NCBI RefSeq assembly: GCF_017874215.1
Contig: NZ_JAGGLB010000005.1
Coordinates: forward strand, 62,001-126,000
Reading direction: 5' to 3'
Origin: Paenibacillus eucommiae
Lineage (GTDB): Bacteria > Bacillota > Bacilli > Paenibacillales > NBRC-103111
DNA length: 64,000 nucleotides
Shown here in pieces: positions 47,606-55,619 of this stretch. Each line of letters begins with the position of its first letter. Position 1 is the first letter of the stretch. Position numbers and translations under genes: made by a program. Under the pieces are notes generated by a model. It ran no database searches. It saw nothing but the letters and a program-made list of their open reading frames with translations, and was not told where the DNA came from.

Positions 47606-48433
47606 ATGGGTGTTATTAAAGTTCCTACGCAGTACTACCAGCATTTTGATGCCGATTTTTCCCTGGAGGTGCCAGGTGAAGGTTACGGAGGCTGGAAAGA
47701 GAAGGAATTGCCGATTAGCTTGGAGCACACGGCTTTTGTCGTGATGCATGCATGGGATGGAGGGACTCCTGATGATTATCCAGGCTGGCATAGGGCCGTC
47801 GAGTATTTGCACAGATCTGCAGATATATGCCGGGACGTGCTGCCTCCTCTGTTGAAGGCGGTACGTCAATCAGGGATGAAAGTGTATCATGTAGTGTCGG
47901 ATGACGAGCGTTATTATAACCGTTATCCGGGATTTGAAATGATGAAGGCAATCGCTGGCGATGAGCCCAAACCAGCTGAGAAAATTAAAACGGATCCTGT
48001 GCTAGAGGATCTTCAAGCCTTCAGGTCAGGTAATGTGTTTCCTGGGGCACATAATGTGCCAGATATTCAGAAAGGCTTTAGCGATTTGCGCTTTCCTAAA
48101 GAAGCAGAACCGCAGGGGGATGAGAAGATTGCAGCTACGACGAATCAATTGTATGCATTATGCCGGGAAGAGGGCGTTAATCATTTGATTTATAGCGGAT
48201 TTGCGATTAACTGGTGCCTGCTGCTGTCACCTGGCGGGATGGCAGAAATCAGCAAACACGGCATCATGTGCTCAGCTGTACGTGAGGCGGTTACCGCGGT
48301 AGAAAATAAGGAAACCGCTGGACAGGAGTTGAATAAAGCTTTAGCGCTGTGGCGAGTAGCGCTTGCTTTTGGTTTTGTTTACAAAGCTGATGATTTGATT
48401 CACGCGCTTTCAGGTAAGGTAGCATTCCAGTAG
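47606..48433 (+). CDS. Isochorismatase-family cysteine hydrolase
   Basis: ATG 47606 has GAGGAGG about 9 bases upstream, so the longer frame from 47570 is unlikely. The 275-residue protein has the alpha/beta isochorismatase fold. The first strand reads TAFVVMHAWDGG where the family usually has the catalytic Asp as in VVxDMQxxF. The nucleophile Cys is in SGFAINWCLLLSPGG, matching the usual GxxTxxCV. The first catalytic position is therefore atypical. Family members hydrolyse amides or vinyl ethers. It follows the deacetylase-like gene by 77 bp and probably shares its transcript. Confidence 0.78.
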   Translation: MGVIKVPTQYYQHFDADFSLEVPGEGYGGWKEKELPISLEHTAFVVMHAWDGGTPDDYPGWHRAVEYLHRSADICRDVLPPLLKAVRQSGMKVYHVVSDDERYYNRYPGFEMMKAIAGDEPKPAEKIKTDPVLEDLQAFRSGNVFPGAHNVPDIQKGFSDLRFPKEAEPQGDEKIAATTNQLYALCREEGVNHLIYSGFAINWCLLLSPGGMAEISKHGIMCSAVREAVTAVENKETAGQELNKALALWRVALAFGFVYKADDLIHALSGKVAFQ

Positions 48434-48746
48434 TTGCCAGCCTCCCCCGAAATGAGCGTATGCTTCACTGCTAGGAAATCTCCTCCAAACTAGAGAAAAA
48501 CCCTTGCTGGCAGTCCATTTGAGCTTGGTGTTCGTGCGATTGAAGCTGGAAGCGGGAATGGGTGCGGCTGGAAGTATGTTGGTGTAAGCATGTAAAGATT
48601 TGTTCCAACCTTCATATTCCATCCAGGAAACAAGTCTTTAAAGCGGCTGGAGGCCACATCCGTTCCCTCGGCAACGCACCCAAGTCACTAACACGCCCCT
48701 TGAGGACGCTCCTCAAGGAAGCCAAAAAGAGTCTTTCCTGTTGTCT
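48434..48746. other. Intergenic region, 313 bp, mostly dispersed repeat
   Basis: Nearly all of the gap between the isochorismatase-like gene and the convergent DoxX gene is repeat copy B plus CCTTGAGGACGCTCCTCAAGG-like hairpin sequence near 48700-48720. No gene seen. Confidence 0.6.
48449..48690. repeat. Long dispersed repeat, copy B
   Basis: It shares with copy D: GCTAGGAAATCTC, AACCCTTGCTGGC, GAGCTTGGTGTTCGTGCGAT, TAAAGATTTGTTCC, an inverted arm GGAAACAAGTCTTTA, then GCGGCTGGAG and GGCAACGCACCCAAG. The sequence left of GCTAGG (GAAATGAGCG...CACT) matches the end of copy C at 51991-52011, as if the palindrome array were absent here. Confidence 0.75.
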
Positions 48747-49154
48747 CTACCATTTATTATTTGCAGGCAGCCTGCTGCACCATATGACCCACCAAATCAG
48801 CAGCGGCTGAAATAGCAGCCGTATCCACAGCAGGGTTGGGTCTGTTTCGGTTTGCCCCGGGGCGGGAATGTGTTCAATGGCGGCATATATATTGGCCGGG
48901 AAAATAAGCACCAAATAGATCGCTGTCCAGAGTCCGGCCCGCCTGCGCGTTCCCGGAATGACAAGGAAGAGGGCCAATAAAATCTCTAAAATCCCTGTTA
49001 TGTAAATAATGGTTACTTTCAGGGGAACAAAATCCGGCAGCATTTCTGCAAATCCAGCCGCTTGCCTGAAGTGGCCAATGCCAGCATAGATAAAAAATAA
49101 GGCAAAGATCAGCAAAGCGATGAAACGGGGCACAGTAGTTTGAAGTATTTTCAT
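48747..49154 (-). CDS. DoxX-family membrane protein
   Basis: The 135-residue protein has four predicted membrane helices (FIALLIFALFFIYAGIGHFR, LKVTIIYITGILEILLALFL, RAGLWTAIYLVLIFPANIY, LLFQPLLIWWVIWC). The GIGHF and ILEILLA segments are typical of the DoxX family, which is associated with redox homeostasis at the membrane. No partner gene is adjacent. The 3' end lies directly beside repeat copy B. Confidence 0.85.
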   Translation of the reverse strand: MKILQTTVPRFIALLIFALFFIYAGIGHFRQAAGFAEMLPDFVPLKVTIIYITGILEILLALFLVIPGTRRRAGLWTAIYLVLIFPANIYAAIEHIPAPGQTETDPTLLWIRLLFQPLLIWWVIWCSRLPANNKW

Positions 49155-49225
49155 TAAGAATTCCCTATCCCTTTCTATCCCTCTTTATTTCCTCTCTATT
49201 TCTTGTTCACATGGATAAAAGGATT

Positions 49226-49254
49226 CAAAAAAGCTTGGCAATATGCCAAGCTTT
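49226..49254 (-). terminator. Terminator of L25/Ctc gene
   Basis: On the minus strand AAAGCTTGGC, a 5-base loop and GCCAAGCTTT form a perfect 10-bp stem with a T tail of six. It lies 20 bases after the L25 stop. Confidence 0.88.
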
Positions 49255-49274
49255 CTTCTTCAGAAGGAAGCTGC

Positions 49275-49889
49275 TTAATTAGCATCTTCCTTCTTTATAT
49301 CCGAATCCGTTCCTTCTGCATCCTCAGCGGCAGGTTCAAGGCTTTCATCCAGCTTCTGCATGGCAAGAATCGTCACCAATACAGTCTCAGGATCATTCAA
49401 AATTTCAATATCCTTGGGAACCTTCAACTGGGCAACAGTAAAATGATCACCAATTTTAAGACCACTTATATCGATTTCGATATGGTCAGGCAATTTATTA
49501 GGCATACAGCGGACATTAACCTGATGCAGCTCTACTTGCAGGATGCCGCCTTCTTTCGTGCCGGCGGCTTCGCCTGTGAATAGCAGGGCAACTGTCGTAT
49601 CGAGCTTTTCTTTCATATTAATTTGCAGAAAGTCGATATGCAGCAGTTGGCCGGAAAGGCTATTTTTTTGAACTTGATGGATAAGTACTGGATGCTTTTC
49701 TTTTGAAGGAAGTGTGACTTCAAGAATCGCATGCGGATTTCGCTTAAGCGCCGCACGAATTTCTCTTTCATCTACGGCAACATGTTCACTTTCCATCCGG
49801 CTGCTGTAGACGACCGCAGGTACGTGACCTTTGGCTCTCATCTTTTTTACGGATCCAGTTCGGGTTGTTAGTTGAATGGCGTTACTCAT
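49275..49889 (-). CDS. ctc: 50S ribosomal protein L25/general stress protein Ctc
   Basis: The 204-residue protein has an N-terminal 5S-RNA-binding L25 domain (RTGSVKKMRAKGHVPAVVYS) and the C-terminal TL5-like domain (VDFLQ-type and LPDHIEIDISGLKIGDHFTV), with an acidic tail. ATG 49889 has AGGAGGT 7 bases upstream; the ATG at 49898 overlaps that site. It binds 5S rRNA in the large subunit. A SigB-like promoter upstream is consistent with the stress role of Ctc in Bacillus. It is divergent from the cardiolipin synthase gene. Confidence 0.95.
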   Translation of the reverse strand: MSNAIQLTTRTGSVKKMRAKGHVPAVVYSSRMESEHVAVDEREIRAALKRNPHAILEVTLPSKEKHPVLIHQVQKNSLSGQLLHIDFLQINMKEKLDTTVALLFTGEAAGTKEGGILQVELHQVNVRCMPNKLPDHIEIDISGLKIGDHFTVAQLKVPKDIEILNDPETVLVTILAMQKLDESLEPAAEDAEGTDSDIKKEDAN

Positions 49890-49942
49890 AACGTGCACCT
49901 CCTGAAACGATTACGAAAGCGGCTTTTTAGCCCTTTTCTTTA

Positions 49943-49968
49943 TTACCCCGATCAACAAACTTTGAAAC
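49943..49968 (-). promoter_or_regulatory. SigB-like promoter of ctc
   Basis: On the minus strand GTTTCA (49963-49968), 14 bp, then GGGTAA (49943-49948) resembles GTTTAA-N12-14-GGGTAT. The same -10 (GGGTAA) occurs upstream of the CsbD gene. Confidence 0.5.
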
Positions 49969-50156
49969 AGATTTTTTTAAATATTTTGAAAATATCAAAT
50001 TAATAGTCAAATTCCCTCGGTTTTCTCTCACATTCACAAAATAGCAGAGCAATTCCTTCTTTTTTGTTTTCTATTTCCCATTGCGTGGTATACAATATAG
50101 AAGGTAATAGGATAAGAGCGCGAAACCGTGTAACATAAAGGAGCTGCCTGCTGTCT

Positions 50157-51602
50157 ATGACGTTTTTCCAGAATCTTCTGACCGTAATGACGGTTCTGAA
50201 TTTAATATTTGCAGGGACTGTAATTTTCCTGGAGCGAAGAAATGTGGCTGCTACGTGGGCGTGGCTCATGGTGTTGGTTTTTTTGCCGAGCGTCGGATTT
50301 ATTCTGTACCTGATACTTGGGCAAAATTTAAGCCGCAGAAAGCTGTACAAGATTAAAGGGGACAGATTTGACACGATACGAGGAGTTATATACAGGCAAT
50401 TTCAAGAATTAGAGCAAGGTATTGTTAAATACAAGGACCCTTCAATATCCGGCTATCACGATATGATTCATATGAATTTGGTAAGCAGCTTTGCTCTTTT
50501 CACTCAAGATAACGAGGTCGAAATTTTCAAGGACGGCAAAAGTAAATTCGAGGCTCTGTTTCATGCCATCGACGCGGCGGAGCACCATATTCATCTACTT
50601 TATTTTATTGTGCGTAATGATGATCTGGGTAACCGGCTAGTACAAGCATTGACGGAAAAAGCTAAAGCCGGGGTTGAAGTCAGATTTCTCTATGATGATA
50701 TTGGCTGCTCTTCTCTGCCTCAGCGGTTTTTCCACAATTTAAGGGAGGCTGGTGGAGAGGCCGTTGCCTTCTTTCCCTCGCGAATCCGCTATTTGAATTT
50801 CCGGGTGAACTATCGCAATCACCGCAAGCTGGCTATCATTGATGGCAAATATGGCTTTATTGGCGGGTTTAATATTGGTGATGAGTACCTGGGGCTGATG
50901 GAGCGGTTTGGCGAATGGAGAGATACCCATCTGATGATTAAGGGCGGAGCAGTGCTGCAGATTCAGTCCCAATTCATGCTGGATTGGAATTTGGCTACCC
51001 GTAAGGAAATGCAGATTGAGCCTCAATATTATCCTGTGCCGATAGGCCGGGGAACTGTAGGGATGCAAATCGTGGCCAGCGGGCCAGACTCCGAAGAGCA
51101 GCAAATTAAAAATGGGTACATCAAAATGATCAACTCGGCAAAAGAGAGCATCTACCTGCAAACTCCGTATTTTATTCCGGACGAGAGTCTGCTTACAGCA
51201 CTTAAGCTGGCTGCTTTGTCAGGTGTGGATGTGAAAATTATGATTCCAAGCATGCCTGATCACAAGCTGGTTTACTGGGCATCCTCCTCATACCTGGGAG
51301 AGCTGCTGAATTGTGGCGTGAAATGCTATCTATACGGAAAAGGCTTCCTTCACGCCAAAACGATGGTCGTGGACGGAAAAATTGCCTCTGTAGGAACGGC
51401 CAATATTGATATCCGCAGCTTCAAGCTGAATTTTGAAGTCAACGCTTTTATTTATGATACCCGCACGGCCTCGAAGCTGATGTATTTATTTGAGAAAGAT
51501 AAAGAAAGCTCGACGGAGTTAACCATAGAGTTTTATAGAAATAGATCGTTGATGATTAAGCTGAAGGAATCCTGTTCCAGGCTGTTGTCACCGATTTTAT
51601 GA
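50157..51602 (+). CDS. cls: Cardiolipin synthase
   Basis: The 481-residue protein has two N-terminal membrane helices (LLTVMTVLNLIFAGTVIFL, AWLMVLVFLPSVGFILYLIL). Two phospholipase D HKD motifs follow: NHRKLAIIDGKYGFIGG near residue 222 and HAKTMVVDGKIASVGTAN near 400. It condenses phosphatidylglycerol into cardiolipin in the membrane. AAAGGAG lies 13 bases upstream of ATG 50157, a slightly long spacing. A strong bidirectional terminator follows. Confidence 0.94.
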   Translation: MTFFQNLLTVMTVLNLIFAGTVIFLERRNVAATWAWLMVLVFLPSVGFILYLILGQNLSRRKLYKIKGDRFDTIRGVIYRQFQELEQGIVKYKDPSISGYHDMIHMNLVSSFALFTQDNEVEIFKDGKSKFEALFHAIDAAEHHIHLLYFIVRNDDLGNRLVQALTEKAKAGVEVRFLYDDIGCSSLPQRFFHNLREAGGEAVAFFPSRIRYLNFRVNYRNHRKLAIIDGKYGFIGGFNIGDEYLGLMERFGEWRDTHLMIKGGAVLQIQSQFMLDWNLATRKEMQIEPQYYPVPIGRGTVGMQIVASGPDSEEQQIKNGYIKMINSAKESIYLQTPYFIPDESLLTALKLAALSGVDVKIMIPSMPDHKLVYWASSSYLGELLNCGVKCYLYGKGFLHAKTMVVDGKIASVGTANIDIRSFKLNFEVNAFIYDTRTASKLMYLFEKDKESSTELTIEFYRNRSLMIKLKESCSRLLSPIL

Positions 51603-51656
51603 GAGGACACATGGTTTGCCTTCCATAGGGGCTCCCGATGGATACTTCCCCTGTGA

Positions 51657-51708
51657 TCAAAGAGCCCCGGCAGCAAGTACTTGCTGTCGGGGCTCTTTGA
51701 TTTTGTTT
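51657..51708. terminator. Terminator of cls
   Basis: TCAAAGAGCCCCGGCAGCAA (51657-51676) pairs with TTGCTGTCGGGGCTCTTTGA (51681-51700), 20 pairs with one G-U and a 4-base loop, followed by TTTTGTTT. It would work on + and probably in both directions. Confidence 0.92.
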
Positions 51709-51727
51709 GTGAACTTATTAGCAAGTA

Positions 51728-52010
51728 TAAGTTTTCTGGGTGAAGCCTGGAGTGAAAAATTCCCGAATACACAGTGTAGCTTTACAGTGGGAAAGGGAGG
51801 GTGTAACTCTTCATCCTGCGAGGGAGTCAAAAAGGAAGCTCAGATTATCCTATCGCCACTATCCCTCTCCCTCAGGAAAGTAACTTCTATTGGCAGTCCG
51901 TTATCCATTTGATCGTAGCAGGTTCGGCACTTTTTAGCTGAGAGGGAGGGATCAGGGGAGGATGAGTGGTAGTAGCATCCCACCCTCGCTGAAATGAGCG
52001 TGTACTCCAC
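51728..52010. repeat. Long dispersed repeat, copy C (partial)
   Basis: It shares GAGTGAAAA, CAGTGTAG, AGGAAGCTCAG, CACTATCCCT, CCTCAGGAAA and GGCAGTCCGTT with copy A, and ends GAAATGAGCG...CACT as in copy B. The right half (TTTAAAGATTTGTTCC onward) is absent. Confidence 0.6.
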
Positions 52011-52197
52011 TTAACGATGTTTTTCATCGTTAAAGTAAGTGTTCCAGGTCAATCCGTCACGTTAACGATGTTTTTCATCGTTAATAGAGGCAGGATGGCC
52101 TCTCAGGCTGGTTAAAAGGGATTTTAACGATGAATTTCATCGTTAAAGCAAGGTTGTGGAGAGGATCTGCTACGTTAACGATGAAATTCATCATTAA
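52011..52197 (+). repeat. Paired-palindrome array, copies 3 and 4
   Basis: Four palindromes lie at 52011-52033, 52062-52084, 52124-52146 and 52175-52197. The first two are perfect TTAACGATG-TTTTT-CATCGTTAA; the third has an AATTT loop, the fourth AAATT and one arm change. Spacings between starts are 51, 62 and 51 bp, so the unit period is 113 bp. Confidence 0.92.
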
Positions 52198-52250
52198 CGT
52201 AGCAAGTCCTTCTCACCTGCGCGTTCTTTTCTTCCCCAGTGCCTGCGCTC

Positions 52251-52505
52251 GCTAGGAAATCTCTACTAACCAAAAGAAAAACCCTTGCTGGCTGTCCGTT
52301 TGAGCTTGGTGTTCGTGCGATTCGTGCGATTGTAGCTAGAGAGAGGGAAGGGCTGTGGGAGGAAGAGCGTTAGCGTCCGCCTTTAAAGATTTGTTCCTAC
52401 ATCCTCATCGATACCAATAAAGGGAACAAATCTTTAACAGCGGCTGGAGCCCACAGCCATTCCCTCCGCAACGCACCCAAGAACATGCACCTCAAAGGAC
52501 GCGGC
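52251..52505. repeat. Long dispersed repeat, copy D
   Basis: This is the most complete right half. It has GCTAGGAAATCTC, AACCCTTGCTGGCTGTCCGTT, GAGCTTGGTGTTCGTGCGAT, then a perfect 15-bp inverted repeat TTAAAGATTTGTTCC (52383-52397) and its complement (52423-52437), then GCGGCTGGAGCC and CCCTCCGCAACGCACCCAAG. Copies A and B show the same order. Confidence 0.78.
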
Positions 52506-52522
52506 AAGGCGTTTATCTCAGC

Positions 52523-52687
52523 CTATGCCTTGGATCGTCTACCCATAATGAAGGAAAGAACGAAAAGTATGATGAAAACAATGAACAGTACTTTAGCAAT
52601 ACCGGCGAATGCCGATACAATACTGGTGAATCCGAAGACAGCAGCGACCACAGCAATGATCAAAAATAGAAATGTCCATCTAAGCAT
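52523..52687 (-). CDS. DUF1328-type small membrane protein
   Basis: A 54-residue reading frame, short enough to be missed by size cut-offs. It reads [20 protein letters not shown] at the start, [20 protein letters not shown] in the second helix and ends RRSKA. This is the DUF1328/YtjA pattern (MLRW..., two hydrophobic helices, GIAKxLF). ATG 52687 has AAGGAGG 9 bases upstream on the minus strand. Function unknown; members are often stress-associated. It is transcribed in the same direction as, and upstream of nothing but, the repeat region; the amylase gene lies behind it on the same strand. Confidence 0.88.
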   Translation of the reverse strand: MLRWTFLFLIIAVVAAVFGFTSIVSAFAGIAKVLFIVFIILFVLSFIMGRRSKA

Positions 52688-52766
52688 GGGTAACAACCTC
52701 CTTGTGATTGTTTTTTTGTACTACATTTTTGGGATCAAGTTTTGAGATGAAATTTTTGAGATGCAC

Positions 52767-54515
52767 TTAATGTAAATTCCGATACAGGATCCGATAACCA
52801 AAAACATCAAGCTCAATATTCATGGTCCCTTCAGTCGTATGCACTTCCTCGCCGGTGAGTGCATCCTTCCAGTCGTTGGTGTCCATCGCATGGGAAATTT
52901 TGGTTTTCTGGTCTGTATTATTCATCCAAATCGTAAAATGAGTATCCTGATCAATCCGCTCATAAATCACTCTCGAGTCATGAGGGTCAGCCTTCAGGAA
53001 GCGGAAGAAGCCGCGGCGCAGGGCTTGGTTGTTTTTGCGCAGGGCAATTAACATTTTGTAGAAATCGAATAAATCACGGTCCTGTTTCTTAGGGTCCCAT
53101 TCCATACATTTGCGACAATCGGGATCATCGCCTCCGCTGAGTCCAACCTCATCGCCATAAAAGGTGCACGGCGTCCCCAGGTAGGTTAGCAGAAATACTA
53201 CGCAAAGCTTAAGCTTCCGCCGGTCTTCACCAACACGCGTCAATACGCGGGGGGTGTCATGACTGCACAACAGGTTGAAAATGACCTCATTGGTTTGCTG
53301 TGGATAACGGACCTGAAGCGAACCGATGTTATCCGCAAAAGCACTGCCATCCATGCCTGGGTCTGTGAAAAATTGCAGCACTTTATTGGAAAAGGGGTAG
53401 TTCATGACGGAATCGAACTGATCGCCCATAAGCCATTTAAGGGAATCATTCCAAACCTCGCCGACTATGTAGGCTTCCGGATTGGCAGCCTTGACTGTTT
53501 TGCGGAAATCTCTCCAGAAGGCGTGATCGACTTCATTGGCGACATCGAGTCTCCAGCCGTCAATTTTGATTTCCTTGATCCAATATTCCGCAACATCCAG
53601 CAAGTATTGCTTCACTTCGGGATTCGCTGTATTGAATTTAGGCATATTGCCAAAAAAGCCAAACGTATCATAGGTCGGAATGCCGTCTTTAACTTCTAAC
53701 GGGTACTCACGGATGTGGAACCATTCCGCATATTTGGAATTCTCCCCATTTTTCATAACGTCCTGGAATTGGGGGAATTGTTCGCTGCAGTGATTGAACA
53801 CAGCATCCAGCATGACACGAATGCCTTTGGAGTGGCACTGCTCTACCATTTTTTTCAGAAGCTCGTTGTCTCCAAGATGCGGATCCACCTTTTTATAATC
53901 AACGGTGTCGTACTTATGGTTGGAAGGAGCCTCAAAGACTGGCGTTAAATAAATGGCGTTGATCCCTAAGTCCACCAGGTAATCCAAATGATCTATAATC
54001 CCCTGCAGATCGCCGCCGAAGAAATTTTCATAGGTTGGCTTGCCCCCCCAAGGCTGAGTTCCTTCAGGGTCGTTAGAGGGATCGCCGTTGGCGAATCTTT
54101 CAGGAATAATTTGATAAAAAATCGCCTCTTTGGCCCATTCCGGGGCTGCATACATATCAACTTCATGGATATAGGAAAAGTCATAATAGCCTCCGGTAGG
54201 AGCAGGCTGATCGGGGGTAACCCCCATTTCTGTCATCCAGGCATACTGATTGCCGCTGCGCAAGCGAAATCCGTAGGATACCCGTTTATACTTAGGCTTA
54301 ACGTGAGCTTCCCAATAGTCAAACATGGAATCTGATGAGATTCTGAGCATATTGTATTCGGCCACCGTCTTGTCCCAATCATATTTATCGCCTGTAACTG
54401 CGACAACTTCCTCAACATCATTACGTTTGGTACGCATCCGCAGATGAATGGTATCTTTGTCGTAGGCATAAACCCAATTGTTCAATGATGTATGATAAAA
54501 GCATTCTTGCAGCAT
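52767..54515 (-). CDS. GH13 neopullulanase/cyclomaltodextrinase-type alpha-glucanase
   Basis: The 582-residue protein has an N-terminal CBM34-like domain (about 1-125) and a GH13 (beta/alpha)8 barrel. Conserved regions are visible: DAVFNHCS (region I), GWRLDVANE with the nucleophile Asp (II), VGEVWND with the acid/base Glu (III) and LLCSHDTPR (IV). There is no signal peptide, so it acts on maltodextrins or cyclodextrins in the cytoplasm. AAGGAG precedes ATG 54515 on the minus strand. No maltodextrin importer lies next to it. Confidence 0.93.
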   Translation of the reverse strand: MLQECFYHTSLNNWVYAYDKDTIHLRMRTKRNDVEEVVAVTGDKYDWDKTVAEYNMLRISSDSMFDYWEAHVKPKYKRVSYGFRLRSGNQYAWMTEMGVTPDQPAPTGGYYDFSYIHEVDMYAAPEWAKEAIFYQIIPERFANGDPSNDPEGTQPWGGKPTYENFFGGDLQGIIDHLDYLVDLGINAIYLTPVFEAPSNHKYDTVDYKKVDPHLGDNELLKKMVEQCHSKGIRVMLDAVFNHCSEQFPQFQDVMKNGENSKYAEWFHIREYPLEVKDGIPTYDTFGFFGNMPKFNTANPEVKQYLLDVAEYWIKEIKIDGWRLDVANEVDHAFWRDFRKTVKAANPEAYIVGEVWNDSLKWLMGDQFDSVMNYPFSNKVLQFFTDPGMDGSAFADNIGSLQVRYPQQTNEVIFNLLCSHDTPRVLTRVGEDRRKLKLCVVFLLTYLGTPCTFYGDEVGLSGGDDPDCRKCMEWDPKKQDRDLFDFYKMLIALRKNNQALRRGFFRFLKADPHDSRVIYERIDQDTHFTIWMNNTDQKTKISHAMDTNDWKDALTGEEVHTTEGTMNIELDVFGYRILYRNLH

Positions 54516-54609
54516 AGCCTCAACTCCTTATTTGTTTGCTGAATGCTTAACATCATATTAACCTAACTTTCTTCAGATTAAACACAGCAGATCCTTTCAG
54601 AAAAGAAAT

Positions 54610-54665
54610 TCAAATAAGAGCAAGTCCGCCGATGATTGGAAATCGGAAGATTTGCTCTTATTTGA
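54610..54665. other. Long hairpin upstream of amylase gene
   Basis: TCAAATAAGAGCAA (54610-54623) and TTGCTCTTATTTGA (54652-54665) pair perfectly over 14 bp. The 28-base loop has a smaller CCGAT/ATCGG stem. It resembles a bidirectional terminator, but no gene end is next to it. Confidence 0.6.
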
Positions 54666-55161
54666 AGATGGGATAACAGCAGGCGCAATTAGACTGGCAG
54701 GAGTGAGTGGGGGGAGGAACGTAAATAGGGATCCCGCTTATCGAAGATAACCGGAATCCCTAGCTTATACACCATATATTCAATTGTGGAATGACACTCT
54801 CCCATCCAAACAACCTTCGTTGCAGAATTTCAATTTCCTTAGTACAGATTCCACATTCAATTTCAAATTAGATTTTCACATTATCCTGACTACATAATCC
54901 ATCCACAATCAATCCACAATCCACGAACTATCAAAACCCACAAACCACAAAAGCATCAACTCGAACTTCAAACTTCAATATTTCAAAGTTACCTAAACAA
55001 CTGACGACTAGCTGCAAAAGAGATACATTCGCTTGGGTTCCCGCATGCCTTATTAGGTGAGCACTTACCTGCTGCTCCTTCCTTATAATAGATATCAACA
55101 AATCGGGTACTGCGTTTAGACCAGGCATGCTTCGCTTACCTACGTCATTGGACTATCCCCT

Positions 55162-55268
55162 TTCCTAGTTATTGTGATTTATATCCATTTCAATCTAGGA
55201 AGAAAAAGCATGTATCCAAAAAGTTGGATAGGTTCTAGATTGAAAGATATAACAAAAGTTACTAGGAA
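55162..55268. other. Large imperfect hairpin, MITE-like
   Basis: A left arm (55162-55198: TTCCTAGT ... TTTCAATCTAG) and a right arm (55235-55268: CTAGATTGAAA ... ACTAGGAA) pair over about 34 bp with mismatches. A central stem TATCCAA/TTGGATA (55213-55230) sits at the apex. The 107-bp structure lies about 350 bp before the YheC/D gene. Confidence 0.6.
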
Positions 55269-55619
55269 TTGCTGTTACTAGGTTGGTGTGTCGTTGATGT
55301 CTTATTTACAGAATACGAGATTGTTAAAGAAATGTAAATATTCAGAATATTCTATTTTCGGTCTTCTGGCTGTTTTATGACAGCGTTTACTGCTTATATC
55401 TATCGTATGCTTACCATTTAAAGTTATTCCAAAATAACTGTGATTTGGAGTGAAAAATAATGTAAGTGATCTATCCTACTCGGTGGTGCAACAAAATGCA
55501 ATTGGGCGAGCCAGTTGATGAGGAACGGGAATAGTAGCAGGCCATAATCCCTGTCGCAGCAATGCTCTATGGCATAGAATGGAGCAAGCAGTTTCAGCAA
55601 GAGGAGAGGATGTGGCCAC

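Larger units (their letters stand above)
51603..52522. other. Intergenic repeat region, 920 bp
   Basis: It holds the cls terminator, dispersed repeat copy C, an array of four palindromes and dispersed repeat copy D, in that order. No gene seen. The repeats account for most of the sequence. Confidence 0.7.
54516..55619. other. Intergenic region, 1.1 kb
   Basis: AT-rich sequence between the divergent amylase and YheC/D genes. It contains two notable hairpins (54610-54665 and 55162-55268) but no convincing gene; the 65-codon frame at 54931-55128 (minus) has no family resemblance. Confidence 0.55.

Noticed and set aside
48562..48810. 82-codon + strand frame
   Set aside because: It spans repeat copy B and the 3' end of the DoxX gene on the other strand; no ribosome binding site.
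52485..52745. 86-codon + strand frame
   Set aside because: It is the shadow of the DUF1328 gene on the minus strand, which has a clear ribosome binding site and family match.
54931..55128. 65-codon minus strand frame in the 1.1-kb gap
   Set aside because: No recognisable family and no clear ribosome binding site; kept as non-coding.
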